From NCBI RefSeq assembly GCF_033958435.1, contig NC_134139.1:207249501-207313500 (forward strand): a stretch of DNA of 64,000 bases, read 5' to 3'. The notes under the pieces are model-generated. The model saw only the letters and a program-made list of their open reading frames with translations. It ran no database searches and was not told the DNA's origin. Shown here one piece after another: positions 22,037 to 32,623 of the stretch. How positions within the stretch are numbered: position 1 is the first letter of the stretch; the number at the start of each line of letters is the position of its first letter. This stretch comes from Carettochelys insculpta. Lineage: Eukaryota > Chordata > Testudines > Carettochelyidae. A program made the translations under genes and the position numbers.

Positions 22037-24429
22037 TTGAGACCTGGATACCCGTAAGGGGATCAGACTGTCTGAGACCTGGCCAGAGGCTGAGTCATGA
22101 GGCCAAGCAGACCACCACAGCCACAGGGCGTGAATGGCTTCAGAAGGAGGCTGCTGTGGGAAGAGGTCCCATGCTGCCACTCCCAGCCACGAGGGGCTGT
22201 GCTGAGTGGGGACTCGCCCTTTTACAAGCCTGGCTAGAAAATAGGGGAACTGACACACAGAAAGATTAAGGTCAAAATTATCCATCAGTTTAGGGTGGCC
22301 ATTTTGAGACATTGGGGGGCTGGGTTTTGCCCCCCCAGAGTATTTAGCTTCTTGCAGCACAGTATGTTCAAAACACAGCTCCTGAAGCACTTCTGAGGCT
22401 GAGGGGAGCAACAAGCACCTTTGCAAGTGGGGCCCCCAGAGCTTCCTGCTGGACACGCCAAAACCAACCAGTTGTGGCTCACTGTGGGAGGTCTGGTCCA
22501 GCATCACTGTGGCAAAGACAGAGAGAGAACCCAGTTCTTCAGCGCAGCAGCCAACTGCCTTGGCCATGAGCTCTCCCTTTCCTGCCTCCTTCACTGCACA
22601 CGGCCTGGCTTTCCCACCGCCGGAGCTGGGCTGTCACTATCCAGCTCAGATTCATTCACAGCCCAGAGCCGGCTGGGCACTGAAGGAGGTGGGGGAGAGG
22701 GATAGGAAAACATTGTAGGTGCTGAGTTAACGAAAGCCTGTATCAAAATGTATGTGCACCGGAGGACGAAGCAAGGCCGGTTCCTGGGGGCTGTCAGCTG
22801 CCATTGGTACACCTGAGCAACAGTTCTGACGGCCCTGCCAGGAGAAATTGGAGCTCCCCATGGATGGCTCGGCTCTTCTCCTGATGGACCCAGGGTGTAG
22901 GGTTGTGACGGCTCGTGGGCCCTGAGGGCTCTTTGGTGGGTGCCACAGGGCTGAAGCCTCCCGAGTTCAGTGTGCCCATGGGGCATTTGAGTCCATTCCT
23001 CAATGGGCCCGATTCCTGGAGGCTGAGCAGCAGCCAGGGGAGCACAGCAGAGCTCAGAGGTAGGCGGACGATGGACCTTCCTAACCAGCCGTGTGCTCCG
23101 CTGATCCTGGAGCTGCCTGACTGTCACGCCAGCCCCCATGTAATTACAGCAACCTTGGGGCTGTGCAGGTGATGTTGGAGCATCGGGGGCTGGCTGGGGA
23201 CATAACCTTAGACCAGCCATGTCTTATTGAGGATTCCCCGGCTCAGCTATGGAGTCGACCGTTCATCTCCTAGGATGCTCCTGGCACTGCCCAAAGGGGA
23301 CCCAATAACAGCTATGAAGCTCTTCTGTGTCCTCAGAACAGTGGTGCTCAACTAGCCCTGCCTACGCGGCGGGCGTTTCCCTGCCTGCAGTCTCCAAGCA
23401 CTTTGCAAAGGAGGGTAAGTCCCTTGTCATTCAGACACCCGCTGGCGGTAGCACCTGAAGGGGCCAATGTGGAGGCCCAGTTGCTCTGTTTGCAGTATGG
23501 ATCTGTGGTCGGCGCTCACAGTCTGAACAGCCGAGCTGGACAAAGGGAGCAGTGTTGTCCGCTTTGTAGAGAAAGGGCACCGGATTTGCCCCAGATCTCA
23601 CAATGGTTTATTGATAGCACCTATTGCTGCCTGGCTCGGGATACGGTAGCTGACCATCGGCTGCTAAGACAGCTAGTGCCTCATGCAACTGAGTCTGAAA
23701 GGGCTTTGATGTGGCCCATGTTCTCCTCATGTCAAAACCAGTCTGACCCAGACACGGCACCTCCGACAGACCCCAAAACCGAGACCCTGGTGCCCTCTGG
23801 TGGCAATTTTCTTTCTAACCCTCCAGCTGCACACCTGGGAAGGAGATGTGTTCAGGTGAGGAACAGAGATGGGCAGAGACAAACCCAAATCCCAGGGTCA
23901 AACTCCCGCTCCAGGTACTTTTCTAAGGGCGGGGTGTTAGGTCTGGTCCATTGCTGAGACCTGTCACTGTCTCCCTACCAAGCAACAGGCTCTGATGTTT
24001 GTTATGAGCACTCCCTCCCAAGTGGCACATGTCCGATCCCAGGTAAGTGGTCAGATGAGAACAGGCTGGGTGGTTTTCCAGCCCCATTGATGTACAAGTC
24101 ATTGACTGCAGTGGGGGCCAGGATCTTGGTTTTCTCTTGACTTATGGATTGTACCCACAGAAACTGGCCGATTTGGGGTCAATTTATCCCGGGCCTATTT
24201 TACTCTGAGCTCACAGAGGAAGCAAATCAACACAGGAATCTGCAGGCAGCTTGGCAAGGGGTCCTGCAAAAGAACTGGCCAACCAGTACTGGGCACCTTG
24301 AAGTATAAACGTCTATTTTAGTTATACCTAATTCCGGACAATGTTGCGATTTAGAACAATGTTGTAATAGTTTTACCTGTAGCTGAAGTTAACTTAGACT
24401 TAAAATAAATATTGTAAAGAAGTGTGAAC
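22037..24429. other. Intergenic, no gene recognised
   Basis: Open frames of 184-260 codons overlap frames on the other strand and show no domain. The 184-codon frame at 23403-23957 is the cleanest but has no family resemblance I can identify. Confidence 0.4.
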
Positions 24430-24640
24430 ATAGAATCCTAGGGCTGGAAGGGACCTCAGGTCATCTAGTCCAGCCCCCTGCCCAAAGCAGGATCAACCCC
24501 AACTAAATCATCCCAGCCAGGGCTTTGTCAAGCCAGGACTTAAAAACCTCTAGGGATGGAGATTCCACCCCCTGTCTAGGCAACACATTCCAGTGCTTCA
24601 CCACCCTCCTGGTGAAGTAGTTTTCCCTAATGTCCAATGA
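24430..24640 (-). mobile_element. CR1 LINE 3' end, antisense
   Basis: ATAGAATCCTAGGGCTGGAA and GACCTCAGGTCATCTAGTCC start the antisense CR1 3' UTR, which runs to the TTAGGGAAAACTAC-like block. Confidence 0.9.
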
Positions 24641-24890
24641 ATGTTTGTTAAAACTAACTTGACATTCTGTCTAAATGCTGATATTGTCTCTATGCTAATG
24701 AAAACCCCCATTGTGTGAGTGAGGAACGAATGCAAGAACTTCCCCAGATGTTCTAGGGAGGGACCAGGACAGACCCCTATCGCTGCATATTCTCATTAAA
24801 ATGTGAGAAGTGGGCACACTGACAATGCTGGAGGAGGAGACAGGCAATCATCAATGAGAATCAGCGTGATGGGAGACTCAGTGAGAAATA

Positions 24891-25086
24891 GGGTTATCTC
24901 GGTGGTTAGAGCATTCACCTGGTAACACCAGTATTGTGAGCTCAATCTTTGAAGGGGCCTGTCAAGGCTCTGGGGCTGGTTAGCTTCTTTTTATATATAT
25001 ATCGTGAGCTGGTGATAGGTCCCACTATGAGTGCAGAGGACTGGACTTGATAACCTCTCAAGGTCCCTTCCAGCTCTATGAGATGT
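24891..25086 (+). mobile_element. tRNA-derived SINE of turtle type
   Basis: The head GGTTATCTCGGTGGTTAGAG with CATTCACCTGG is tRNA-like with an A-box region, and GTGAGCTCAATCTTTG sits where the B box should be. The tail GGACTTGATAACCTCTCAAG and GTCCCTTCCAGCTCTATGAG matches CR1 3' ends. This pairing of a tRNA head with a CR1 tail is the design of the tortoise Pol III SINE known from cryptodiran turtles, and it is the best clue to the organism. Confidence 0.8.
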
Positions 25087-26574
25087 GTATAATGAGAACA
25101 ACTTAAGGAAACACTAAGAAACTTGAGGAAACCAGTACTCTCAAACAGGATACAAAATCCACCCATCCCAAGGCAAGAAAACTGCTCTCAGAAGGAGGCT
25201 GCTCTGCCTCACACTTTGTGTTCCTTTGCCATTTCCACTGGGATCTCAGGCTGGGCTGAAAGGAACCTGGTCCTGCTCCATCCTTGTGTTTCATCAGCTT
25301 GGCCAACTAGTTCAGCGGTGTCCAAAAGAAATGTAACAACCACACCAGGCACCCTACAAACCCCGCTTCCCAAACACACAACTTGCCGGTGCCTCTCCAG
25401 CAATGTGCCGTGCGAGCTGCCCCGTCACCCTGAGTGAGCTGCAGAAGGAGCTGCTGCCACCTCACGCTTATCCCACCAAGTGGTGGCGTGTGTGGAAGGA
25501 GCAGGCAGAGCGCCCTCCTTGTGTGGCTTGAATGAGATGCTTCACCTCACCACCGTGTCCAGTTCACCACTTGTGATGAACAGGCAGCATATTGGACACC
25601 GCAGAAATAACTGAAAGCAAGCAACGGACTGGTAACTACAGCCTCAACTGGCAAGACTCTGAGTGTGTGTGTGTGAACATATGTTAGCTGCTTTTCTGCA
25701 GTAGTTTCAATAAACATGTCATATTGCATTTTCCCCAAGTCAGATCCTATGTGCTTCTTATAATCATAACATCTCTCGTGTGTTTTAATTCCTAATGCTT
25801 ATTTTATCTGCCTTGTTACAATCACTAGCCAGCAGCCAGGGAGTGCTAGGAAACCCAGAGAGCCTCGGGAAAGGCACCGGTGGTAGGATTGCAGATCCTG
25901 ATATCTGGTGCTATTTTGCACCTACTCCTAGATCGCTAGAGGGCTACTCAGGCTCTAGACAGCAGTAAAGTTGTGTAGTAGTTAGCAGGAAGATGGGCAG
26001 AAACACATTGTGAGGAAGGATTTCCTAGCAGCAAGGTCTCTTTGACAGCAGTACAGTCTGCCTGGGGAAGCAGTGTCTCCAGTGTTGGATTCACACACAA
26101 ACTGGATATTACAAAGCCCTGGAGAACATAGTGGGGGAGAAGCTAGTCTTATGCAGACCTGACATGACTTAGATCTTCACCTCTCTGATCTGGAGCATGA
26201 AGCCAGGTCCTGTCCCTTGTGTTTGTTCTCTCAGATTCTTCATGTCACTGAGTCACTTGGGAACAAGTGAAATACCTGAATAGTTGGAAAGAGCTCAGAG
26301 GAGGGATGAGACTTGGCCATTCATATTATATATTCACCCACAGTTAGCTGAGCAGCGGTACCTGCACCAGACACCGAACGCTCACCCTGGCCAAAGGCAG
26401 AGTCCTCCATAACAGCAGGCCAGCTAGGGGCTCACTTCCTTCTGGAACTATACAGCATGTCCCCAAGGACCACTGGGGGCATCAACAGCACCAGCAGAAA
26501 ATGTATTGAGTCCCAAAATGCATTCTTCCATCTCTGTAAAAGAAATGGTTTAACAAGCAATGATGAGTGGGCTG
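25087..26574. other. Intergenic, no gene recognised
   Basis: Includes a short TG repeat near 25660. No exon or named repeat recognised. Confidence 0.45.
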
Positions 26575-26783
26575 GAGCTCAAGACCTAGGAGGAGAGGCT
26601 GAAGGATTTGGGCTTATTTAGTTTGCAGAAGAGAAGAGTGAAGGGGGATTTGATAGCAGCCTTCAACTTTCCGAAGGGGGGCTCTAAAGAAGATGGAAAG
26701 AGGCTGTTGTCAGTGGTGAGGGATGGCAGAACAAGGAGCAATGGTCTCAAGTTATGGAGCGGGAGGTGTAGGTTGGCTATTAG
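26575..26783 (+). mobile_element. CR1 LINE 3' part, left half (split by an LTR)
   Basis: Encodes GLFSLQKRRVKGDLIAAFNF from 26608 and stops at GGTTGGCTATTAG. The continuation, ATTAGGAAAAACTCTTTCACC, is found at 28010, so the CR1 was split by the LTR element. Confidence 0.9.
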
Positions 26784-28010
26784 TGTAACCCTTCTGCTGG
26801 GAGGAGTTGGCAGCAACCAGGGCCGGGTTCAACATCTAGGGGTTCCTTTTTATCCGTCTCTCACAGAACCAGCTCGAGCCCCCATCGCCCCCAGTAGCCT
26901 GGGAAGTTCACATGCCCCTGGGCACCTCGGAGGGGCAATGCTTCCCCACTCGCAAGCACAGGGTCTGAGTGTAGAAAAGAAACTTTTAATGAGAGAGGCA
27001 GAAAAGTCAATTGGCATAAGCTTGGGAAAATACCACACCCAGAGTTCATAAGCAACCCTCAAGTAACTGTCCCAGCTCAAATGGCTTAAGCAGTGTCCTT
27101 TGCCTCTCAGGCTCACCAGCCCAATATTGTAAGGATCCAATCCCCACACCCAACCTTTCTCCATACCCGCCATCAAATGCCTCACTTACAACTCAGTCCA
27201 GTCCATGCAGGCCCTGACACAACACCCCAATGCATTCCCTCATTGAGCCTGAAGCAATGTCCCCCTTACACTGGTCCAGCATTCAACTTGCTCCCTGCCA
27301 GCTGCTCCACCAGCCACCCACTGGTCGCTCCTGCCAGCCACGTCTCCTACCGGTTGCCTGCCAGTTGCTCCTGCCAGCAGCCTGCTGCTTCTCTCACCAG
27401 CCGCTTGTCCACTGTGCTCTGCCAGCCATTTGCCTGCTGTCTTGTGCGTTTTCCTGTAGGCAAAACCCTGTGATTCCAACTCTCTGTGGCTTCAGCTACG
27501 TGATTTCAGCTCTGGGCCTAGCCCAGAATCCAAGGTGGAGTCTCACAAAACATGACTATAGACCCAACTTTAGATGCACCTTTGATCCCAGGGGGTGGGG
27601 GAAAGGAGAAAGAGAAAGAGAATTAGTCAAACTAGTTTCACAGCTGTAAAGCCAAAGGCTCCCAGGCAGCTGGTTCAACCACTATACCTGCCCCACCCCT
27701 CTGCACCCCTTTAACCTCACAATCCTTAGATGGAGGAAGCCCTGTGTGATCCACATCTTAAACAGCACTGATGACTGCCCTGGACCCCCACAACAACTTC
27801 AAGCATTGGTGAGACTCACTTCTCACGCTGGGTGATAGCATAAATTATGACTTTAAGACATGTTGTTCAGAAAAGCCGAAATTCATTGCTTCACCTGCTA
27901 CCCATCAGGCTTTGCTTACAAGGCATTACATTTTCATGCAGATCATCTCTAAAGGACACATTCTCCAAATCCTTCAGCAGTATTGAGCTCCTGCTGACAC
28001 ATTCCTTGCA
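26784..28010 (-). mobile_element. Solo LTR (1227 bp) inserted in a CR1
   Basis: On the plus strand it begins TGTAACCCTTCTGC and ends ATTCCTTGCA, so it has TG...CA termini. It is flanked by TTAG (26780-26783 and 28011-28014), a 4-bp target duplication. Read on the minus strand it has an ATTAAA poly(A) signal (plus 26985-26990) followed by CTGTGCTTGCGAG. Both are shared with the copy at 56325-58193. There are no internal retroviral genes, so it is most simply a solo LTR of an endogenous retrovirus. Confidence 0.7.
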
Positions 28011-28222
28011 TTAGGAAAAACTCTTTCACCAGGAGGGTGGTAAAGCACTGGAATGCATTACTCGGAGTGGTGGTGGAATCTCCATCCCTAGACATTTTTA
28101 AGTCCCGGCTTAACAAAGCCCTGGCTAGGATGATTTAGTGGGGGTTGGTCCAGGTTTGGGCAGGGGGCTGGACTTGATGACCTCCTGAGATTCCTTCCAG
28201 CCCTGGGATTTTATGATTCTAA
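28011..28222 (+). mobile_element. CR1 LINE 3' end, right half
   Basis: TTAGGAAAAACTCTTTCACC through CTTCCAGCCCTGGGATTTTA and GATTCTAAG completes the CR1 begun at 26575. Confidence 0.9.
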
Positions 28223-28702
28223 GCAGGAAGCCAGAAGGCAAAAGGAGCCAGATTAACCTCAGTGTAATAACACAGTAGACGCGTCTACACGTGCACGCTA
28301 CTTCGAAGTAGTGGCACTAACTTCGAAATAGCGCCCGTAGCGGCTACACGCGTCGGGCGCTATTTCGAAGTTAACTTCGATGTTAGGCGGCGAGACGTCG
28401 AAGCCACTAACCCCATGAGGGGATAGGAATAGAGCCCTACTTCGACGTTCAACGTCGAAGTAGGGACCGTGTAGTCGTTGCACGTCCCACAACGTCGAAA
28501 TTGCCGGGTCCTCCATGGCGGCCATCAGCTGAGGGATTGAGAGACGCTCTCTCCAGCCCCTCAGCTCACTGGTGGCCGCATGCAGTGGCCCCTTAAAGGT
28601 CCCCTCCCCCTCCCTTCCTGTGCAGGAAGCTGAGGGATTGTGCAGGCGGCAGCCCACACACGCGGCCAGCCTGCACCTCCCTCAGCCCCCCACCCAGCTG
28701 CG

Positions 28703-29371
28703 ATGGCTGCCCAGCAGCCCCCCCAGCGCCCCCAGGGGACCCCCCCCAAGGGGAGCCAGGGCTCACAGCCCAGCCAGAAGGGCAGCCAGGCTGGGAAGCG
28801 GCAGCGGGGCCCCTCCTGGACAGAGGCCGAGCTGCGGGACCTGTTGGGGCTCTGGAGCGAGGAGGAGGTGCTCCAGGTAATGGGGAGCAAGAGGCGGAAC
28901 GCGGATGCGTTCGCTCGGCTGGCCGACGGCCTGGCTACCCGGGGTCACCCTGCCCGCACTCCTGATCACGTCAGGAGTAAGGTGAAGGAGCTGCGGCAGG
29001 GTTACTCCCGGGCCCGGGATGTGGCCAGCCGATCTGGGGCCACCCCCGTCACTTGCCCCTTTGACAGGGAGCTCAGGGACATCCTGGGCTCCCGGCACAC
29101 CTCCTCCCCTCCGGCCACCCTTGACACCTCGGCTGATGAGCCCCAGCAGGCTCTGCAGACAGAGTCCGCCCCGGAGGCAAGCCCCGCACCCCGGGGGCCC
29201 TCCCCGGAGGCCACCCCCGGGACATCGCGGCAGGAGGAGGAGGAGGAGGAGGAGGGGGACTCCTCCTCTGCAGAATCCGGGCTGCAGATCCTCCTCCTGC
29301 CATCCCGGAGCAGCAGCAGGGCCTCCGCCCCCCCGGGGATCTCCGGACCGTGGGAGCGGACCGACAGATAG
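28703..29371 (+). CDS. Myb/SANT-like accessory protein of Harbinger, exon 1
   Basis: The 222-codon frame begins MAAQQPPQRPQGTPP at the first in-frame ATG after the subterminal repeats. Residues about 36-105 (from GPSWTEAELRDLLGLWSEEE to VKELRQGYSRARD) look like a trihelix or Myb/SANT-like DNA-binding domain, followed by the CPFDRELRDILG signature common in transposon-encoded members. The C-terminal part is low complexity (acidic run near residue 185). In Harbinger elements this protein is thought to help bind the ends and bring the transposase to the nucleus. The frame ends in TAG directly before a plausible donor (GTACCC at 29372), so that stop may be either the true end or a mutation in a two-exon gene. 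Confidence 0.75.
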   Translation: MAAQQPPQRPQGTPPKGSQGSQPSQKGSQAGKRQRGPSWTEAELRDLLGLWSEEEVLQVMGSKRRNADAFARLADGLATRGHPARTPDHVRSKVKELRQGYSRARDVASRSGATPVTCPFDRELRDILGSRHTSSPPATLDTSADEPQQALQTESAPEASPAPRGPSPEATPGTSRQEEEEEEEGDSSSAESGLQILLLPSRSSSRASAPPGISGPWERTDR

Positions 29372-29607
29372 GTACCCCCCTCTGGTGGACACCCCTGGGC
29401 TTGAGGGGCGGGGCTAATAGATATGTGTCCAGGGCCCCCCACATGCTCACATGGCCATGGCCCCAAGGACAGCAGGGCCATGTCCCTCACAGCAGTGCAT
29501 CAGCCCCTGCCCCCCCTCCACCCCGCACGACAGTGCCATGCCCCATCCCCGGGGCAGGGGGGAGCGGAACCTCGAGGGACCCCCGGGAGGAGGGGGTGGG
29601 ACACCCC

Positions 29608-29608
29608 A

Positions 29609-29643
<35 letters not shown>
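29608..29643. repeat. CAG trinucleotide repeat
   Basis: About 12 CAG units with one CAA, inside the presumed intron of the Harbinger accessory gene. Confidence 0.9.
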
Positions 29644-30237
29644 TGTGATGGAGTGTGGGGAGTGCAAAAGGGAGACTCAGGCTACATATGAGCAACAAGA
29701 GCCGAATAGCTCCCAGGGGCAAAGGAGGATCCTGGGGCTACAGCTGGCAGGTGACACCTCTGCCCTGAACAAAGAGGAGGGAGGAGCCGAGCTGGCTTGG
29801 AATTGGGGGGTGAGGGCGGGGGCCACAGGTAGAGGCTAGGGGAAGGGAGAGCTGGAAGGCAGCCAGCCTGAGGAGGGGGAAAGCTGCATCCCAGAGGGGC
29901 ACCCCTTGGGGTCTTCTCCCTATGACGGGTTGGAAGGACTGTCTCTTCCGACAGCTGGTGCTGTCACTCCTGTGAGAAACTGGGCATCTGTGGCCTAAGA
30001 AACCTCTCCTGTCAGACCCTGCGGAGTGAAGTGAGAGTCGCTCCCACCAGGGGACGGGGTGCAGGGCAGGGGGACCCCTGAACCCCATCCATCACAGCAG
30101 CATCTCCCGGGGACGGGGATGGGGAACCTGCAGCACAGGGCTGGGGGGACAAAGGCCACGGCTCGGGGCCCACACTAACGCCTGTCTCCATTCTTCTTCC
30201 CCCTCTCCTCTCCTGTGTCCCGCACCTGCACCATCAG

Positions 30238-30683
30238 AAGGACCGGAAGAGAGCGCCGGCGAGGCCTCAGTCGTCCCGGAGAGCCCTCTGGGACCATCGC
30301 TCCAGGCCAGCCCCTCGGCTGAGGACTGACCGGCCCCACGGCGGGCTAGACGGCAGACCCCGCGCCACCACCAGCCGACGACGATGGACCCCCAGCTGCT
30401 GGCCATCCACCGTCGGCAGCTGGAGGTCGCGGAGCAGCACCTGCAGCTGCAGGAGCGGGCGCTGGCCTGGTGCCAGGAGGCATGGGGGGCCTACATGGAG
30501 ACTTTTAACCGGTTGGTGGACTACCTGGCCCCCCCATGCCGCGCCGGCCGCTGCATCGCCCGCCCTGCCTGCTCCAGCAGCCCCACCACCAGCTGCTCCG
30601 CCCGTCGCCGTCCCGTCCGCCGTCGCCCCGCCACCCACCGCCGAGGGCCGGAGCGCCGAGGGACCCCTGGAGCCACCTGAGAC
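30238..30683 (+). pseudogene. Probable exon 2 of the Harbinger accessory gene, with an in-frame stop
   Basis: It follows a good acceptor (pyrimidine-rich tract, then CACCATCAG). One frame reads EGPEESAGEASVVPE and onward to SAED, hits TGA at 30327-30329, and continues in the same frame into MDPQLLAIHRRQLEVAEQHL and MVDYLAPP-like helical sequence, ending near 30680. The helical glutamine-rich tail fits the usual C-terminus of these proteins. The single TGA suggests one nonsense mutation in this copy. The phase does not match the donor at 29372, so the exon joining is uncertain. Confidence 0.45.
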
Positions 30684-31189
30684 TCACCGGCCATCCTACC
30701 TTCCGGTCCGGCCCGCCCCCACCCAGCCCCGGACAGGGCTGCGACCGCGGCGGGGTTCCCAGTCGCCAACGCCCAGTGCCGGGCTACAGGGGCGAGTGGC
30801 CCAGGACGTGGCCCCCCCCCCCCCTTGTATGTAGTTGGACCCTGTTATTTGTTGCTCCCCGTTTGCCCCATCCCCCCCATGTAAATAGTTCTCCCCTTTA
30901 TCCTCCCTGGTTTTCTTTTTATTATTGAGGACACTTGTTTCTTTGTATTGTTTTATTTTTGTACATAGTTTTTTTTCCACGTTTGTACATAGTTTGTTTT
31001 TGGTTCAAATATTTACAGTTACAAAACAAAGGTTCTGAAACAAAAAGAAGTTTAAGTTCAGCCACAAGTGCATGCTGTCATTTGTCCAGGACAAGTGGGA
31101 GGGGGGTGCGGTGGGGTGCTCCATGGTGTAGGCGTTGGGGCAGGAGTGTGGTGGAGGAAGGGGCGGGCAGTAGGGGGCGTGGGCAGAGT

Positions 31190-32623
31190 TCACCCCGCGG
31201 CCTCTTCATCAAAGTGGGCCCGCAGGGCCTCCCGGACCCGGGTCCCCTCGGGGTCCACCTGCCGACTGGGGGCAGCAGGTGGCTGGACGCCTGCCCTGCT
31301 GGCCTCCGCAGCCCAGCCCTGGAAAAAGGTGTCCCCCTTGCTCTCTACCAAATTGTGCAGGGCGCAGCAGGCACCCACAATCTGGGGGTTGTTGTTGGGG
31401 CCTGCATCCAGGCGGGTCAGGAGACATCTCCAGCGTCCCTTCAGGCGGCCAAATGAGCGCTCCACCACCTGGCGCGCGTGGTTCAGGCGCTCGTTGAAGC
31501 GCTCCTGGCTAGCGGAGAGATGGCCCGTGTAGGGGTGCATGAGCCACGGCCGGAGGGGGTACACCGCATCTGCGATGACGCAGAAAGGCATGGTGGTGTC
31601 CCCCAGAGGGATCTCCCGCTGGGGGATGTAGGTCCCCGCCTCCAGCCGGCGGCACAGGCCCGAGTTCCGGAAAGCCCGGGCGTCGTGGGTGCTGCCAGGC
31701 CAGCCCACATAAATGTCCTGGAAACATCCCCGTCTGTCCACCAAGGCCTGGAGGACGACAGAATGGTAGCCCTTGCGATTCAGGTAGCGTCCTCCACTGT
31801 GATGCGGGGCGCGGATGGGGATGTGAGTCCCATCCAGAGCCCCGAAGCAGTTGGGGAAGCCCAGGGTGGCAAAGGCTGCGATGGTGGCATGTGGGTCCCC
31901 CAGCGTCATGAGCCTGTGCAGGAGCATGGCGTTGATGGCACGCACGACCTGCAGAGAAAGCACATGGGAGAGCACCAATGAGGGGTGAGCAGGGTGTGCG
32001 TGGCCCTGCCCTGCCGTCCCCTGCCCTGCCCTCCTGTGCCCTCCCCCGCCCTTGCCTCCCCTCCCCTCCCCTGCCCTCCTCTGCCTGGGCCCCCCTCCCC
32101 TGCCCTGCCCTCCCCCTGTGGGTTCTCTTACCTCCATGAAGACAGCCCCGACGGTGGCCTTTCCGACACCAAACTGCTGCCCCACGGATCGGTAGCTGTC
32201 CGGAGTGGCCAGCTTCCAGACAGCGATGCCGACCCGTTTCTGCACTGTGAGGGCACGCCGCACGGCGGTGTCCTGGTGCCTGAGTGCGGGGGTGAGCCAC
32301 TGGCACAGCTCCATAAATGTCTGCCGGCTCATCCTGAAGTTCCTGAGCCAGCGGTCGTCGTCCCACTCCCCAAGCACCAGCCGCTCCCACCAGTCAGTGC
32401 TGGTGGGGTAACTCCACAGCCGCCGGCGTGTGAGGCGGCGGGGGGGGCAGGGTGCTGCAGGGGTAGGGGTTGAGCCCTGCTGCCCTGGGGGCAGCTCCTC
32501 CTCTGTGGCAAGGAGGTGCTCAGCTGCCTCCCGCATGGCATGGAGCAGGGCAAGCCCTGCTCCTGCCGGGAGGGCTGGGTGGACCTCTGGCTGCTGCTGC
32601 TGCTGCTGCTGCTGGGGGTCCAC
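31190..32623 (-). CDS. Harbinger (HARBI1-like) DDE transposase, two exons
   Basis: Exon 1 is 32623-32132 and exon 2 is 31948-31190. They are separated by a 183-bp intron (31949-32131) with donor GAG/GTAAGAG and acceptor TTTCTCTGCAG. The intron length is a multiple of three and contains no stop, so the frame stays open across it; spliced product 416 residues, unspliced 477. The N-terminus has a polyglutamine run from a CTG/CAG repeat, then a helix-turn-helix region (MSRQTFMELCQWLTPALR, then SVGQQFGVGKATVG). The catalytic triad is visible: D in GALDGTHIPI (codon 31832-31834), D in PGSTHDARAF (31682-31684) and E in VVERSFGRLKGRW (31460-31462). No frameshift or stop was found, so this copy may encode an active nuclease. 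Similar domesticated host genes exist, but here the terminal repeats and partner gene show a transposon. Confidence 0.9.
   Translation of the reverse strand: MDPQQQQQQQQPEVHPALPAGAGLALLHAMREAAEHLLATEEELPPGQQGSTPTPAAPCPPRRLTRRRLWSYPTSTDWWERLVLGEWDDDRWLRNFRMSRQTFMELCQWLTPALRHQDTAVRRALTVQKRVGIAVWKLATPDSYRSVGQQFGVGKATVGAVFMEVREPTGGGQGRGGGPRQRRAGEGRGGKGGGGHRRAGQGTAGQGHAHPAHPSLVLSHVLSLQVVRAINAMLLHRLMTLGDPHATIAAFATLGFPNCFGALDGTHIPIRAPHHSGGRYLNRKGYHSVVLQALVDRRGCFQDIYVGWPGSTHDARAFRNSGLCRRLEAGTYIPQREIPLGDTTMPFCVIADAVYPLRPWLMHPYTGHLSASQERFNERLNHARQVVERSFGRLKGRWRCLLTRLDAGPNNNPQIVGACCALHNLVESKGDTFFQGWAAEASRAGVQPPAAPSRQVDPEGTRVREALRAHFDEEAAG
32592..32613. repeat. CTG trinucleotide repeat (polyglutamine in transposase)
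   Basis: Seven CTG units on the plus strand encode the glutamine run near the transposase start. Confidence 0.9.

Noticed and set aside
21812..22594. 260-codon minus-strand frame
   Set aside because: Overlaps plus-strand CR1 tail and other frames; no recognisable protein.
22591..23220. 209-codon minus-strand frame
   Set aside because: No motif, no splice context, and part overlaps frames on the plus strand.
24900..24965. Functional tRNA gene
   Set aside because: The tRNA-like head lacks a full cloverleaf and is fused to a CR1-like tail, so it is a SINE.
30935..31532. Plus-strand frames opposite the transposase exon 2
   Set aside because: Antisense shadows with no domain.
31509..32390. 293-codon frame on the minus strand, out of frame with the transposase
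   Set aside because: Shadow of the GC-rich transposase exon; the transposase frame has the DDE motifs.
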